Source: Comamonadaceae bacterium
Lineage (GTDB): Bacteria; Pseudomonadota; Gammaproteobacteria; Burkholderiales; Burkholderiaceae_C
DNA length: 64,000 bases
Reading direction: 5' to 3'
Assembly: GCA_015999985.1 (NCBI GenBank)
Contig: JAECRA010000015.1
Span: forward strand, 1 to 64,000
The stretch's first letter is position 1; the number at the start of each line of letters is the position of its first letter. Positions 47,705 to 56,406 of this stretch are shown here, piece by piece. The position numbers and the translations under genes are program-made. The notes under the pieces were generated by a model. That model did not search any database. It was not told where the DNA came from and was given only the letters and a program-made list of their open reading frames with translations.

Positions 47705-49660
47705 TCAACGCCCGCGCATGAACAAGCCATCTAGCTCGCGCATCGTGAGTTGGCGCCAGGTAGGGCGGCCGTGGTTGCACTGGTCCGAGCGATCTGTCGC
47801 TTCCATCTGCCGAAGCAAGGCATTCATTTCTTCGTGGGTCAGGCGTCTGTTCGCGCGAACCGCGCCGTGGCAAGCCATGGTGGCCAGCAGTTCGTGCTGG
47901 GCCCGCTCGACCACGGTGCTGGCCTCGTGCTGAGCCAGTTCGGCGAGCACACTGCGCGCCAATTCCACGGCGTCGCCGCTGGCCAGGGACGTGGGGACCG
48001 CGCGCACGGCCAGGGTCTTGGGTGAAAACGGAGAGATTTCCAGCCCCAGCCTTTCCAGCACACTGGTGCAGGCTTCGGCCGTAGCAACTTCGTGCGGTGT
48101 GGCCGCGAAGGTGGCAGGAATGAGCAGAGGCTGGCTTGAGATTCTGGCGCCGTCCAGTTGGTGTTTCAGGCGCTCATAGACAATGCGCTCATGCGCAGCG
48201 TGCATGTCCACCACAATCAAGCCCGTGTGGTTTTCGGCCAGGATAAAGACACCATGCAGTTGGGCGATGGCTCGGCCCAGCGGCCACTCGTGCGCTTCAC
48301 TGGCAGCACCCGGGGTGAAGTTGGGCGTGGGCTGAGCAGTCGGTGAGCTTTCAAGCGAGGGGTGGCTTGAGCCTGCGCTTGTGTTCGTGCTTGTGTCTGT
48401 GCTTTCGGTAGCGCTGCTGGGCGCAGGTGCCCACAGCGCCTTCAGCTCTTCAACTGCGTGGCGGCCGGAAGTCCGCAGATCCATTGAGGTTTGCCGCGGA
48501 AAGTTAGGCTGAAATGGTCTGAAATAGCTGGAACTCGGTGGTTCAAGTGGCGCGGCATTCCAGTTTGTAGTCGGAGAAGGCGACAACGGTGGCAATGACG
48601 CGGCAACCGCGCTGTCTGCCGCTGCTTGGGCAGCGCGTGGAGCGGCCAGGGCGTTTTCCACGGCGTGGCGGACCGCCTGGTGCACTTCGCGACTATCCCT
48701 GAAACGCACCTCGATTTTGGTGGGGTGGACATTGACATCCACTCGCGCAGGCTCCACGCTGACGTAGAGCGCATACACAGGCTGGCGATGCCCGTGAAGC
48801 ACATCTTCGTAGGCGCTGCGCGCGGCGTGGGTAATGACCTTGTCTCGTACGAAGCGGCCATTGACATAGGCGAACTGCTGGTCAGGTCTTGAGCGCGACA
48901 TGTCAGGCACTCCGGCACGGCCGGTGACCCGCACGGCGCCGTACTTGTGATCCACGGCCACGGAGCCCGCCAGAAAATCTTCTCCCAGTACATCTCCCAG
49001 GCGCTGCGCGAGTCCTTCGGGGCCAGGGTGGCTGCGCCATTGTTCTATGAGCTTACCGTCGTGCCAGATGGTGAAGGCCACATCCGGACGCGCCAGCGCA
49101 TGCCGACGCACCGATTCAATGCAGTGGGCCAGTTCCGTCGCGTCTGTCTTGAGGAATTTGCGCCGGGCCGGGACACTGAAGAACAGTTCCTTGACTTCTA
49201 CCGTGGTACCAATGCCGCGAGCACCGGGCCTTAATTCACCAGTGCGGCCATCAAGGAAATAAGCGTTGGGCTGAGCTCCTGAGCGCGAGAGCAACGTGGT
49301 TTCAGCGATGGAGTTGATGGCGGCCAGCGCTTCCCCGCGAAAACCCATGGTGCCCACAGACTCCAATTCGAGCAGGTTGGCGATTTTGCTGGTGGCGTGG
49401 CGCTTGAGGGCGATGGGCAGTTCCTCGGGGGGAATGCCCACGCCATCGTCTTCGATCGAAATCAGGCGTACGCCGCCGGCCGCAAGGCGCACGCTGATAT
49501 GCGAGGCGCCTGCGTCCAGCGCGTTGTCTACCAGTTCACGCACCACAGAGGCAGGCCGTTCAACCACTTCGCCAGCGGCGATCTGGCTGATCAGTTCGTC
49601 GGGTAATTCCCGGATGGAGCGGCGTGGGCGCTCGCCTAAGGTCGAGTCAGATGTGTGCAC
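47705..49660 (-). CDS. mutL: DNA mismatch repair protein MutL
   Basis: A 651-residue GHKL ATPase. The N-terminal nucleotide site is VDNALDAGA, DDGVGIPPEEL and GFRGEAL. A Pro/Ser/Thr-rich linker (about 350-460) leads to a C-terminal dimerisation domain holding VDMHAAHERIVYE, which fits the DxHA-x2-E-x4-E metal motif of endonuclease MutL proteins, as in Neisseria. That fits the lack of MutH in betaproteobacteria. Its partner mutS is at 1806. Confidence 0.97.
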   Translation of the reverse strand: MHTSDSTLGERPRRSIRELPDELISQIAAGEVVERPASVVRELVDNALDAGASHISVRLAAGGVRLISIEDDGVGIPPEELPIALKRHATSKIANLLELESVGTMGFRGEALAAINSIAETTLLSRSGAQPNAYFLDGRTGELRPGARGIGTTVEVKELFFSVPARRKFLKTDATELAHCIESVRRHALARPDVAFTIWHDGKLIEQWRSHPGPEGLAQRLGDVLGEDFLAGSVAVDHKYGAVRVTGRAGVPDMSRSRPDQQFAYVNGRFVRDKVITHAARSAYEDVLHGHRQPVYALYVSVEPARVDVNVHPTKIEVRFRDSREVHQAVRHAVENALAAPRAAQAAADSAVAASLPPLSPSPTTNWNAAPLEPPSSSYFRPFQPNFPRQTSMDLRTSGRHAVEELKALWAPAPSSATESTDTSTNTSAGSSHPSLESSPTAQPTPNFTPGAASEAHEWPLGRAIAQLHGVFILAENHTGLIVVDMHAAHERIVYERLKHQLDGARISSQPLLIPATFAATPHEVATAEACTSVLERLGLEISPFSPKTLAVRAVPTSLASGDAVELARSVLAELAQHEASTVVERAQHELLATMACHGAVRANRRLTHEEMNALLRQMEATDRSDQCNHGRPTWRQLTMRELDGLFMRGR

Positions 49661-49720
49661 TGTAGGATTTTAAGAGCCAGCTCTCAATATATTCACGCAT
49701 GACAGGGATAATGTGCCCCC

Positions 49721-50380
49721 ATGGATATTTTGATGCACCTCGTCGATTTCATTTTGCACGTCGACAAACACCTCGCCGCCTTTGTGACCCATTACGGACC
49801 TTGGGTATACGCACTGCTTTTCGTCATCGTCTTTGTCGAAACCGGCGTGGTCGTGATGCCATTCCTGCCCGGTGATTCGTTGCTGTTCGTGGTGGGTGCT
49901 TTGGCAGGAGTGGGGTTATTGAGTCTGCCAGTCGCGTGCGGGGTGTTGTTGGTGGCCGCAATTTTGGGCGATCAGTGCAATTACATGATTGGACGGTATT
50001 TCGGTCCGAAAGTCTTCCAGTGGGAAAACTCACGCTTTTTCAACCGCAAGGCATTCGACAAAGCCCATGCTTTCTATGAGCGCTACGGTGGGGTGACAGT
50101 CATTTTGGCCCGCTTCATGCCGTTTGTTCGCACTTTTGTCCCCTTCGTTGCAGGCGTGGCCGAAATGAACAGGGCCAAGTTCACGTTTTTCAACGTGATT
50201 GGCGCGCTGATCTGGGTTCTGGGCTTGTGCGTGGCCGGTTATCTATTCGGCAATCTGCCGTGGGTGCAAGCTAACCTGAGCAAAATCATTTGGGGCCTCA
50301 TCATTGTGCCGGGCCTCATCGCAGTCTATGGGGGCTGGAAAGCAGGACGAGCTGAAAAGAAGGCTGCTGCGTCCCTCTAA
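49721..50380 (+). CDS. DedA family membrane protein
   Basis: A 219-residue membrane protein of the DedA/SNARE-associated family. It has the paired motifs FVETGVVVMPFLPGDSLLF and ARFMPFVRTFVPFVAGVAEM. Members are lipid scramblase or flippase-type proteins needed for membrane charge balance. It is divergent from mutL by 60 bp. Confidence 0.93.
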   Translation: MDILMHLVDFILHVDKHLAAFVTHYGPWVYALLFVIVFVETGVVVMPFLPGDSLLFVVGALAGVGLLSLPVACGVLLVAAILGDQCNYMIGRYFGPKVFQWENSRFFNRKAFDKAHAFYERYGGVTVILARFMPFVRTFVPFVAGVAEMNRAKFTFFNVIGALIWVLGLCVAGYLFGNLPWVQANLSKIIWGLIIVPGLIAVYGGWKAGRAEKKAAASL

Positions 50381-50406
50381 GGGCGCTGATTTGATGTGAC
50401 GGCGCC

Positions 50407-50729
50407 CTAATTTGGCGACAAGCAGATCGTCAGCAGCAAGGATGCGTCTTGCCGGGCCGTGAGCGAATGCAACTCGCGCCCCTCCAGATGAAGGAAATCT
50501 CCAGCCTGCATGACACGCAGGCCATCCCCGGCGCGGAACTCGCCAGGCATTGAACCGTAATTTCGCCTGTCACTTGGTGCTCTGGCATACTTTTACCCGC
50601 CAGTAGAACCAGGCGCATGACTTCCAGCTGTCTTGCTTTGAGCAGGGCATAGGAGGGCGTGGTTCGCACGGCTGCGCCCAGAGGCAAAACGGTGCCGATC
50701 TGGCCTGATTGGAGATGGGGTTGGGCCAC
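50407..50729 (-). pseudogene. frameshifted cupin protein
   Basis: The first frame reads MAQPHLQSGQIG... to GEITVQCL (50729 to about 50544) and then runs into non-cupin residues. In the next frame, EFRAGDGLRVMQAGDFLHL and onward to LTICLSPN with a TAG stop at 50407, the C-terminal half of a cupin continues. The break at about 50541-50544 needs a net loss of one base, and a few residues also seem missing compared with relatives. It would be a small cupin of about 105 residues. A sequencing error is the alternative. Confidence 0.8.
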
Positions 50730-51022
50730 GGTAGATCGCTCCTGTGTTCTTCTGACACCCCTAATCTAGCGGGGCTCTCTTAGGAGTGCAATCAGGGTAA
50801 TTCCAAGCTTGAGTGCAAAATCGCGCTTGCATTGAACGCGGCAATGTTGACAGCGAGCGCTCCACGCACAAAGAAAAAGCGGAAACCCGTGCTGAAGGGA
50901 TTTCCGCTAAACCTTTGGAGACTCAACTCAACTATAGAACTACACAGGGCGCCCTGTTGTAGGACATTGCAGACAGCGCTTGTTCCGCATGCGCTGTGCG
51001 TTGCAGGAAGTGTGGGACGTTT
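50730..51022. other. intergenic stretch downstream of the amidase
   Basis: About 293 bp. It holds the amidase terminator at 50870-50907 and probably a promoter for the cupin pseudogene. No ORF is supported. Confidence 0.5.
50870..50907 (-). terminator. rho-independent terminator of the tsaE-amiC unit
   Basis: Read on minus: GCGGAAA, CCC-type inner pairs with one bulge, and TTTCCGC make a strong stem, followed directly by TTTTTCTTT (plus 50870-50878). It lies 116 bp past the amidase stop. Confidence 0.8.
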
Positions 51023-52498
51023 CTAAACCGAACGCGTCCGGGCCAAAGGCGGATTGGCGGCAAAGTACTTCTGAATACCCACAATCAGCGCATTCGCGAG
51101 ATCGTTTTGGTAAGCATCAGTGCGCAGCTTGGCTTCTTCCTCTGGATTGCTGATGAAGGCTGTCTCCACCAATACGCTTGGAATGTCCGGGGCCTTCAGA
51201 ACCGCAAATCCGGCTCGCTCAACCTGGCGCTTGTGCAATCGGCCTACACCGCCAATCTCGCGCAACATGGCGCTGCCCAGCAAAACGCTGTGGTTGATTT
51301 GCGCCGTGGTGCTCATGTCGAGCAGTGCGCGTTGAACATGGGCGTCTTTGGAGTTCACGTTGATGCCTCCAATCTGGTCAGCCTGGTTTTCATTGTTGGC
51401 CAGCCACCGCGCCGCAGTACTCGAGGCCGCGCCTTGGCTCAAAGCATAAATGCTCGCTCCGCGCGCATTGGGGTTGATGAAGGCATCAGCATGGATGCTG
51501 ATGAATAGATCCGCACCTACCCGGCGTGCTTTTTGAACACGGGTCTGAAGAGGAACAAAAAAATCTGCATCGCGCGTCAGGAAGGCTCGCATGGGGTTTC
51601 CGCCCACCGTGCTGTTGTTGATACGGTCACGCAACTTCAACGCCACTCGCAGCACGATATCTTTCTCGCGCGTGCCATTGGGGCCGATCGCACCTGGGTC
51701 TTCACCGCCATGGCCAGGGTCAAGAGCGACGATGATGAGGCGATCGGTGCCTGACGACTGAACCACTCGAGGTGGCGACGCAGGCGTGGGTGCAGGTGCA
51801 GGTGCAGGTGCAGGTGCAGGTGCAACCGCAACCGTTTCTTCGCGTTTGGTCGGTACCGGCATGCGCGCGGGAGGACCGTCCGGTCGGCGCGTGATGACGG
51901 TGGCGCGTTCGATTTGCTTGGCAATCAGGTCACCCAGCATGTCGGTGTTGGAGCCCGGTGGCGCTATGGGTGGCGGTGCTGCTGCAAGACCTGTAGATGC
52001 CGCCGCAGGGGCAGAAGTGGGAGCGTTGGATGGCGTGCCCAACTGCTTCATATGCTCTGCAATCAGGGCGTCCAGCGGGTCAGGAGGGTTTTCCGGGTAG
52101 AGATCGAACACCAGGCGGTGTCGGTACGCTGCGACTGGCGCCAGCGTGAAAACCTGAGGACTCGTGGCTTGTTTCAGATCAACGACCAATCTAACAACGC
52201 GAGGAGCGTTCTGGCCTACCCGGATGCCCGCGATGTTGGGGTCATCCGCTCGAACCTTGGCGACCAATTCGCGCAGCGATGGGTCCAGATCCAGACCTTC
52301 GATGTCCACTGCCAGGCGAGGGGGCGAGCCAATCATCTTGTGCGTCGCCTTGAGGGCTGTGTCAGATTCAATAGTGACGCGCGAATAGTCTTCGGCAGGC
52401 CAGACTCTCACCGCCACAATGCCCGCACCGCGTGCGATCTGGTGAGAGCCGATCAGCAGGACAAGTGCGCCCGAGTGCAACAATTGGCGGCGTTTCAT
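51023..52498 (-). CDS. amiC: N-acetylmuramoyl-L-alanine amidase with AMIN domain
   Basis: A 491-residue exported cell-separation enzyme. The signal begins MKRRQLL and is Tat-like, as in AmiC. An AMIN domain (about 28-135) targets the septum. A Pro/Ala linker includes a (PA)n run. The Amidase_3 domain (about 255-480) has the zinc ligands in LDPGHGGEDPGA, GTREKD, SIHADAF and a catalytic Glu in VLVETAFISN. Its ATG overlaps the tsaE stop (ATGA). Confidence 0.95.
   Translation of the reverse strand: MKRRQLLHSGALVLLIGSHQIARGAGIVAVRVWPAEDYSRVTIESDTALKATHKMIGSPPRLAVDIEGLDLDPSLRELVAKVRADDPNIAGIRVGQNAPRVVRLVVDLKQATSPQVFTLAPVAAYRHRLVFDLYPENPPDPLDALIAEHMKQLGTPSNAPTSAPAAASTGLAAAPPPIAPPGSNTDMLGDLIAKQIERATVITRRPDGPPARMPVPTKREETVAVAPAPAPAPAPAPTPASPPRVVQSSGTDRLIIVALDPGHGGEDPGAIGPNGTREKDIVLRVALKLRDRINNSTVGGNPMRAFLTRDADFFVPLQTRVQKARRVGADLFISIHADAFINPNARGASIYALSQGAASSTAARWLANNENQADQIGGINVNSKDAHVQRALLDMSTTAQINHSVLLGSAMLREIGGVGRLHKRQVERAGFAVLKAPDIPSVLVETAFISNPEEEAKLRTDAYQNDLANALIVGIQKYFAANPPLARTRSV
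51789..51824. repeat. six-copy hexanucleotide tandem repeat in amiC
   Basis: Six perfect GGTGCA units in a row, encoding Pro-Ala pairs on minus in the linker between AMIN and catalytic domains. Change in copy number keeps frame and would alter linker length only. Confidence 0.9.
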
Positions 52499-52965
52499 GA
52501 GCGCAGGCCTTCCATCAGTTGGATGCCCAAGGGAGTTGATGCACGCAGTGAGACACGGCGCACTTCTGCGGGCATGACATCAATAGTGAGCGCCAGATCT
52601 GCCGGCGGCAGTAGTTCCGCAGCTTTTTCGGGCCATTCTGCGAGCTTCAAGCCGTTAGAAGCGAACAAGTCACGGAAACCGGCGTCTTCCCATTCCTGTG
52701 GATCATTGAAGCGATAGAAGTCGAAGTGCCATATGGCCAGGCCATCGGGTGTTTCATGAGGTTCAACCACGGCGTAGGTAGGGCTCTTGACTCGTCCTGT
52801 CACGCCCAGTGCGCGCAGAAGGTGGCGGACAAAGGTGGTCTTGCCGGCGCCCAGATCCCCATGCAGCTCCACATAGGCGTTGCGAAGGCCCGGCAGCGTG
52901 GCCAAACGGTTTGCGAAGGTGCTGGTGTCGCTCTCGCTGCGCCAGTAAATTTCTAAGGGCGGCAT
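52495..52965 (-). CDS. tsaE: tRNA threonylcarbamoyladenosine biosynthesis ATPase TsaE
   Basis: A 156-residue P-loop protein: Walker A GDLGAGKTTFVRHLL, then SPTYAVVEPHE and HFDFYR, LKLAEWPEKA. It supports TsaB-TsaD in t6A37 tRNA modification. The start is ATG at 52965; the frame stays open to 54135 but that extension is antisense to queG. It overlaps amiC by 4 bp and is divergent from queG with 18 bp between. Confidence 0.95.
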   Translation of the reverse strand: MPPLEIYWRSESDTSTFANRLATLPGLRNAYVELHGDLGAGKTTFVRHLLRALGVTGRVKSPTYAVVEPHETPDGLAIWHFDFYRFNDPQEWEDAGFRDLFASNGLKLAEWPEKAAELLPPADLALTIDVMPAEVRRVSLRASTPLGIQLMEGLRS

Positions 52966-52983
52966 GTTTCCTACAATTGACGG

Positions 52984-54081
52984 GTGACTTTGCGAGGCAA
53001 TCAGATCGATCCTCTTTTCCTGGTGACGCGTATTCGTGCGTGGGCCAACGAATTGGGCTTTTCCCAAATTGGAGTGGCAGGCGTTGACCTGGCCAGTGCC
53101 GAAGCGGGCCTGCAAGCCTGGTTGGATAACGGATTTCACGGCCAGATGGATTACATGGCCGCGCATGGCCTGAAGCGCGCGAGGCCAGCGGAACTGGTGC
53201 CCGGCACGGTGAGTGTGATCACGGCGCGCATGGATTATCTCCCGCGCGACACGCCGGACAATTGGCAGGAAGTCGAATGGGCACGCCAAAGCAGGCCGGG
53301 GGAGGGTGTCATTTCGGTCTACGCCCGGGGTCGGGATTATCACAAGGTGCTGCGGGCACGGCTGCAAAAACTGCAAGAGCGCATTGCCGAAGCCATTGGA
53401 CCTTTCGGGCACCGCGTATTCACAGATTCGGCCCCTGTGCTCGAAGCAGAGCTCGCTTCGCGCAGCGGCCAGGGCTGGCGCGGAAAACACACCTTGATTC
53501 TCTCTCGCGAAGCTGGCTCCATGTTCTTTCTGGGTGAGATCTATGTCGATCTGGCTCTTGCGCCCACTGACCCCGTCACGTCGCATTGCGGCAGTTGTCA
53601 GGCCTGCATGGACGTCTGTCCCACCCAGGCCATCGTGGCACCGAGACGGCTGGACGCGCGAAGGTGCATTTCCTACCTGACCATTGAGCACGCCGGCTCT
53701 ATCGATGAGGAGCTCAGGCCGCTGATTGGCAACCGCATCTACGGCTGCGACGACTGCCAGAGCATCTGCCCCTGGAACAAATTCGCCGGCCGCAGCACGC
53801 TGCCGGATTTCGACGCGCGAGAAGGCTTGACGGGTGAGAGTCTGGTGCGGCTCTTCGCGTGGAGCGAAACCGAATTCCTGCGGCGCACAGAAGGCGGGCC
53901 CATCAGACGCATCGGTCACGTGCGATGGCTGCGAAACGTAGCGGTTGCGATGGGCAACGCCTTGAGCCAGTTGTCCGAATCTGATCCGCTGCGTGACGAG
54001 TTGCGCTCTGCCTTGACTGAACGCGCCACGCACCCCGAACCCATCGTGCGAGAGCACGTTCAATGGGCACTTGGGCGATAA
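52984..54081 (+). CDS. queG: epoxyqueuosine reductase
   Basis: A 365-residue cobalamin- and iron-sulfur-dependent enzyme for the last step of queuosine formation in tRNA. Two 4Fe-4S motifs are clear: CGSCQACMDVCPTQAI and CDDCQSICPWNK. The C-terminal HEAT-like part (about 290-365) binds tRNA. The start is GTG at 52984, only 18 bp from tsaE. Confidence 0.95.
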   Translation: MTLRGNQIDPLFLVTRIRAWANELGFSQIGVAGVDLASAEAGLQAWLDNGFHGQMDYMAAHGLKRARPAELVPGTVSVITARMDYLPRDTPDNWQEVEWARQSRPGEGVISVYARGRDYHKVLRARLQKLQERIAEAIGPFGHRVFTDSAPVLEAELASRSGQGWRGKHTLILSREAGSMFFLGEIYVDLALAPTDPVTSHCGSCQACMDVCPTQAIVAPRRLDARRCISYLTIEHAGSIDEELRPLIGNRIYGCDDCQSICPWNKFAGRSTLPDFDAREGLTGESLVRLFAWSETEFLRRTEGGPIRRIGHVRWLRNVAVAMGNALSQLSESDPLRDELRSALTERATHPEPIVREHVQWALGR

Positions 54082-54087
54082 GGAAGC

Positions 54088-54183
54088 GGCGTTTTCAGGC
54101 ATTTTGGGGGCCGGGCGTCGGTGCGGTGTCGCCAAACGCTGCTATTTTTATAGCGAAAACGCCCTGAAGTCAACCATTAGGGC
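54088..54183. repeat. nested inverted repeats between queG and the AEC gene
   Basis: GGCGTTTTC (54088-54096) pairs perfectly with GAAAACGCC (54155-54163), enclosing GCTAT-TTTT-ATAGC (54141-54154). GCCCT (54161-54165) can also pair with AGGGC (54179-54183). It lies between convergent genes and may act as a two-way terminator. Short GCTAT...ATAGC hairpins recur in Comamonadaceae intergenic DNA. Confidence 0.6.
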
Positions 54184-54255
54184 TTAAAAAATTCGTGACA
54201 AGATAAAGACTTGGGGCATTTATTTCATGCGAATTGGAGACCCGACCGGCATGCT

Positions 54256-55161
54256 TTACCCCAGCAACCCCAATGCCAGCCACAGGCTGGCTACGCCCAG
54301 CACAGTAGAGAGCGTTACCAACCCCGCCACAAAGGCACCGTCATAGCCCATTCGTGCGGCCAGCACATAGGCACTTGAGGCCGTTGGCAGGGCGGAGAAT
54401 GCGAGCAAGATCAGGGTTTCTGAGGCGCCAAGGCCAAACACGCGCGCCAGGCCCCAGGCCATCAACGGCGTTAGCAGATGTCGAATGGTCAGTACGCTCA
54501 CAGTGAGAACCTTGCCCTGCGCCATGCTCGTGAACTGCAGACCGGCCCCAGCCACCATCAAACCCAGTGCAATGGACGCAGCGCCGATGCGGCTGAGAGA
54601 TGGAGCCAGCCAGTCGGGAATTGAGAATCCGAGCAAATTGAGAGTAAGGCCGGACGCGGTCGCAATGATTAACGGATTACGGGCCAGTTCGCCCAGAAAA
54701 CCGCGTCCGGCATGTCGAGCCATGGGCCAAACGGCGGCAATGTTGCAAAGCGGGACGCACACACCGATCAGCACTGCCATAAGTTGGACGCCTGGCGCAC
54801 CTGCCAGCCGCTCTGCCAAAGCCAGGCCAATAAAGGAGTTGAAGCGAAACGCGACCTGGGAGGAGGCAGCATGGGCTCGTGGGTCGATATAGCGGCGCAA
54901 TATGGGCAGCTTGGGAAGCAACGCAGCCAGCAGGACTCCGCCCAGAACAAGGCCTAGCCCGGCGCCGATCAACCCAGATGCGGCCCGCAGATCCAGTGGT
55001 GTGCGCAAGATGGACTGAAAAAGCAGCACCGGGAACAGGAAGAAGTACACCAGTGATTCAGCGGACTGCCAGACAGGTCTGTTCAATGCCGTGTACCGGC
55101 AAAGAAGGTAGCCGATGGCGATCAGGGAGAAATCTGGAAAAAGCAGTTGGACGTAGTTCAC
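54256..55161 (-). CDS. AEC family transporter
   Basis: A 301-residue, ten-helix permease of the auxin-efflux carrier family. The GTG at 55161 gives VNYVQLLFPDFSLIAIGYLL as the first helix and the usual family length; an ATG at 55308 would add 49 polar residues unlike the family. Substrates in bacteria are malonate, malate and other small acids; this one is unknown. It is divergent from a Bug gene. Confidence 0.85.
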   Translation of the reverse strand: MNYVQLLFPDFSLIAIGYLLCRYTALNRPVWQSAESLVYFFLFPVLLFQSILRTPLDLRAASGLIGAGLGLVLGGVLLAALLPKLPILRRYIDPRAHAASSQVAFRFNSFIGLALAERLAGAPGVQLMAVLIGVCVPLCNIAAVWPMARHAGRGFLGELARNPLIIATASGLTLNLLGFSIPDWLAPSLSRIGAASIALGLMVAGAGLQFTSMAQGKVLTVSVLTIRHLLTPLMAWGLARVFGLGASETLILLAFSALPTASSAYVLAARMGYDGAFVAGLVTLSTVLGVASLWLALGLLG

Positions 55162-55331
55162 GCCCGGGAGAATAACTCCGCGCCATGGTCGCTTTGGCTT
55201 GCAGAGCGCGAATGGAAGCTTGATCCCAATGAAAATTCGGTAAAAGTCAGCGTTGAGCCTGGTTTTAGGTGAGGTTCTTAGGGAAATCCTGCACATTTCA
55301 CTGGGCAAAAGCAGGGGGTGCCGGGGTTAGG

Positions 55332-55351
55332 ATCAGTCACACTGATTTTTT
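55332..55351 (+). terminator. small stem-loop with T-run in the leader of the Bug gene
   Basis: ATCAGT, loop CAC, ACTGAT, then six T. It ends 27 bp before the Bug ATG. The six-pair stem is AT-rich and weak, so it may be an attenuator-like site or chance. Confidence 0.3.
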
Positions 55352-55377
55352 GACCTTTCAACTCAGGAGATTGCCTA

Positions 55378-56343
55378 ATGCATCGTCGCACCCTGATCGC
55401 GTTTGCCGCGGCCACCCTTGCAACTGGTTCTGTATTTGCCCAGGCATACCCCAACAAGCCTGTGCGCTTGATCGTGCCGTTCGCACCCGGCGGCACGACC
55501 GACATCATTGCGCGCGTCATCGCTGAACCTCTGGGCAGGGCGCTCGGGCAGGCGGTGGTGGTCGACAACAAGGCTGGCGCTGGCGGCGGCATTGGTGCAT
55601 TGGAAGCATCCCGCGCTGCGCCAGATGGCTACACCCTGAGCGTCGCCACGGCTTCCACTACCGCGGCCAACCCTGCGATCAATAAGAAGATCGGCTACGA
55701 CCCGGTCACTGACTTCGCGCCCATCATCAACATTGCGGCTACGCCGAACATCATCGCAGTCAACCCAAAGTTTGCCGCGCATGATTACAAGAGTTTCCTG
55801 GCGCTCCTGAAGAAAGAGCCCGGACGGCATTCATATGCTTCTTCTGGTGCGGGCGGCATCGGGCATCTTCAGACCGAGCTTTTCAAAAGCCTGACCAACG
55901 TATTCGTCACGCATATCCCTTACCGTGGTGCCGGTCCTGCGCTGAACGACGTGGTGGCAGGCCAGGTGCCCATCATGTTCGACAACTTGCCTTCTGCATT
56001 GCCCTTTATCCAGCAAAAGCGTCTGGTGCCTATTGTGGTGGCAGCGCCTCAGCGTCTTGCCAGCCTGCCGGACACCCCCACGTTCAAGGAAGTGGGGCTG
56101 GAGCCTGTCAACCGCATGGCCTATTACGGCCTGCTCGCGCCCAAGGGCACTCCAAAAGACGTCATCGACAAGATCCACGCCGGTGTTAAAAAGGCCCTGG
56201 ATGAACCTGCGGTTAAAAAACGCATTGAGGAAACGGGTTCGCTCATCATCGGCAATACCCCTGAACAGTTTGCGGAACAGATCAAGGCTGAGTACGAAAT
56301 CTATAAGCAAGTGGTTGCCAAGCAAAAGCTGGCCTTGCAGTAA
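55378..56343 (+). CDS. tripartite tricarboxylate transporter substrate-binding protein (Bug family)
   Basis: A 321-residue periplasmic protein. The signal peptide ends near residue 21 (VFAQAYP). VRLIVPFAPGGTTDIIARVIAEPLG is the Bug signature region in outline. An AGGAG site precedes the ATG. No TctAB genes lie nearby; its ligand is unknown. Confidence 0.9.
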   Translation: MHRRTLIAFAAATLATGSVFAQAYPNKPVRLIVPFAPGGTTDIIARVIAEPLGRALGQAVVVDNKAGAGGGIGALEASRAAPDGYTLSVATASTTAANPAINKKIGYDPVTDFAPIINIAATPNIIAVNPKFAAHDYKSFLALLKKEPGRHSYASSGAGGIGHLQTELFKSLTNVFVTHIPYRGAGPALNDVVAGQVPIMFDNLPSALPFIQQKRLVPIVVAAPQRLASLPDTPTFKEVGLEPVNRMAYYGLLAPKGTPKDVIDKIHAGVKKALDEPAVKKRIEETGSLIIGNTPEQFAEQIKAEYEIYKQVVAKQKLALQ

Positions 56344-56350
56344 GCTGCTG

Positions 56351-56390
56351 AACCGTGAACACACGTTCGGAGTGTCTTCACGGTTTATTC
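56351..56390 (+). terminator. terminator hairpin after the Bug gene
   Basis: AACCGTGAA (56351-56359) and TTCACGGTT (56377-56385) form a perfect 9-bp stem with a further ACAC/GTGT pairing inside, followed by TATTC. The stem is strong; the T-run is short. Confidence 0.6.
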
Positions 56391-56406
56391 AGAAATTGCT
56401 GCTCCC

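Noticed and set aside
52966-54135. N-terminal extension of tsaE to 546 residues
   Set aside because: The extension is antisense to queG, and the ATG at 52965 gives the normal TsaE length.
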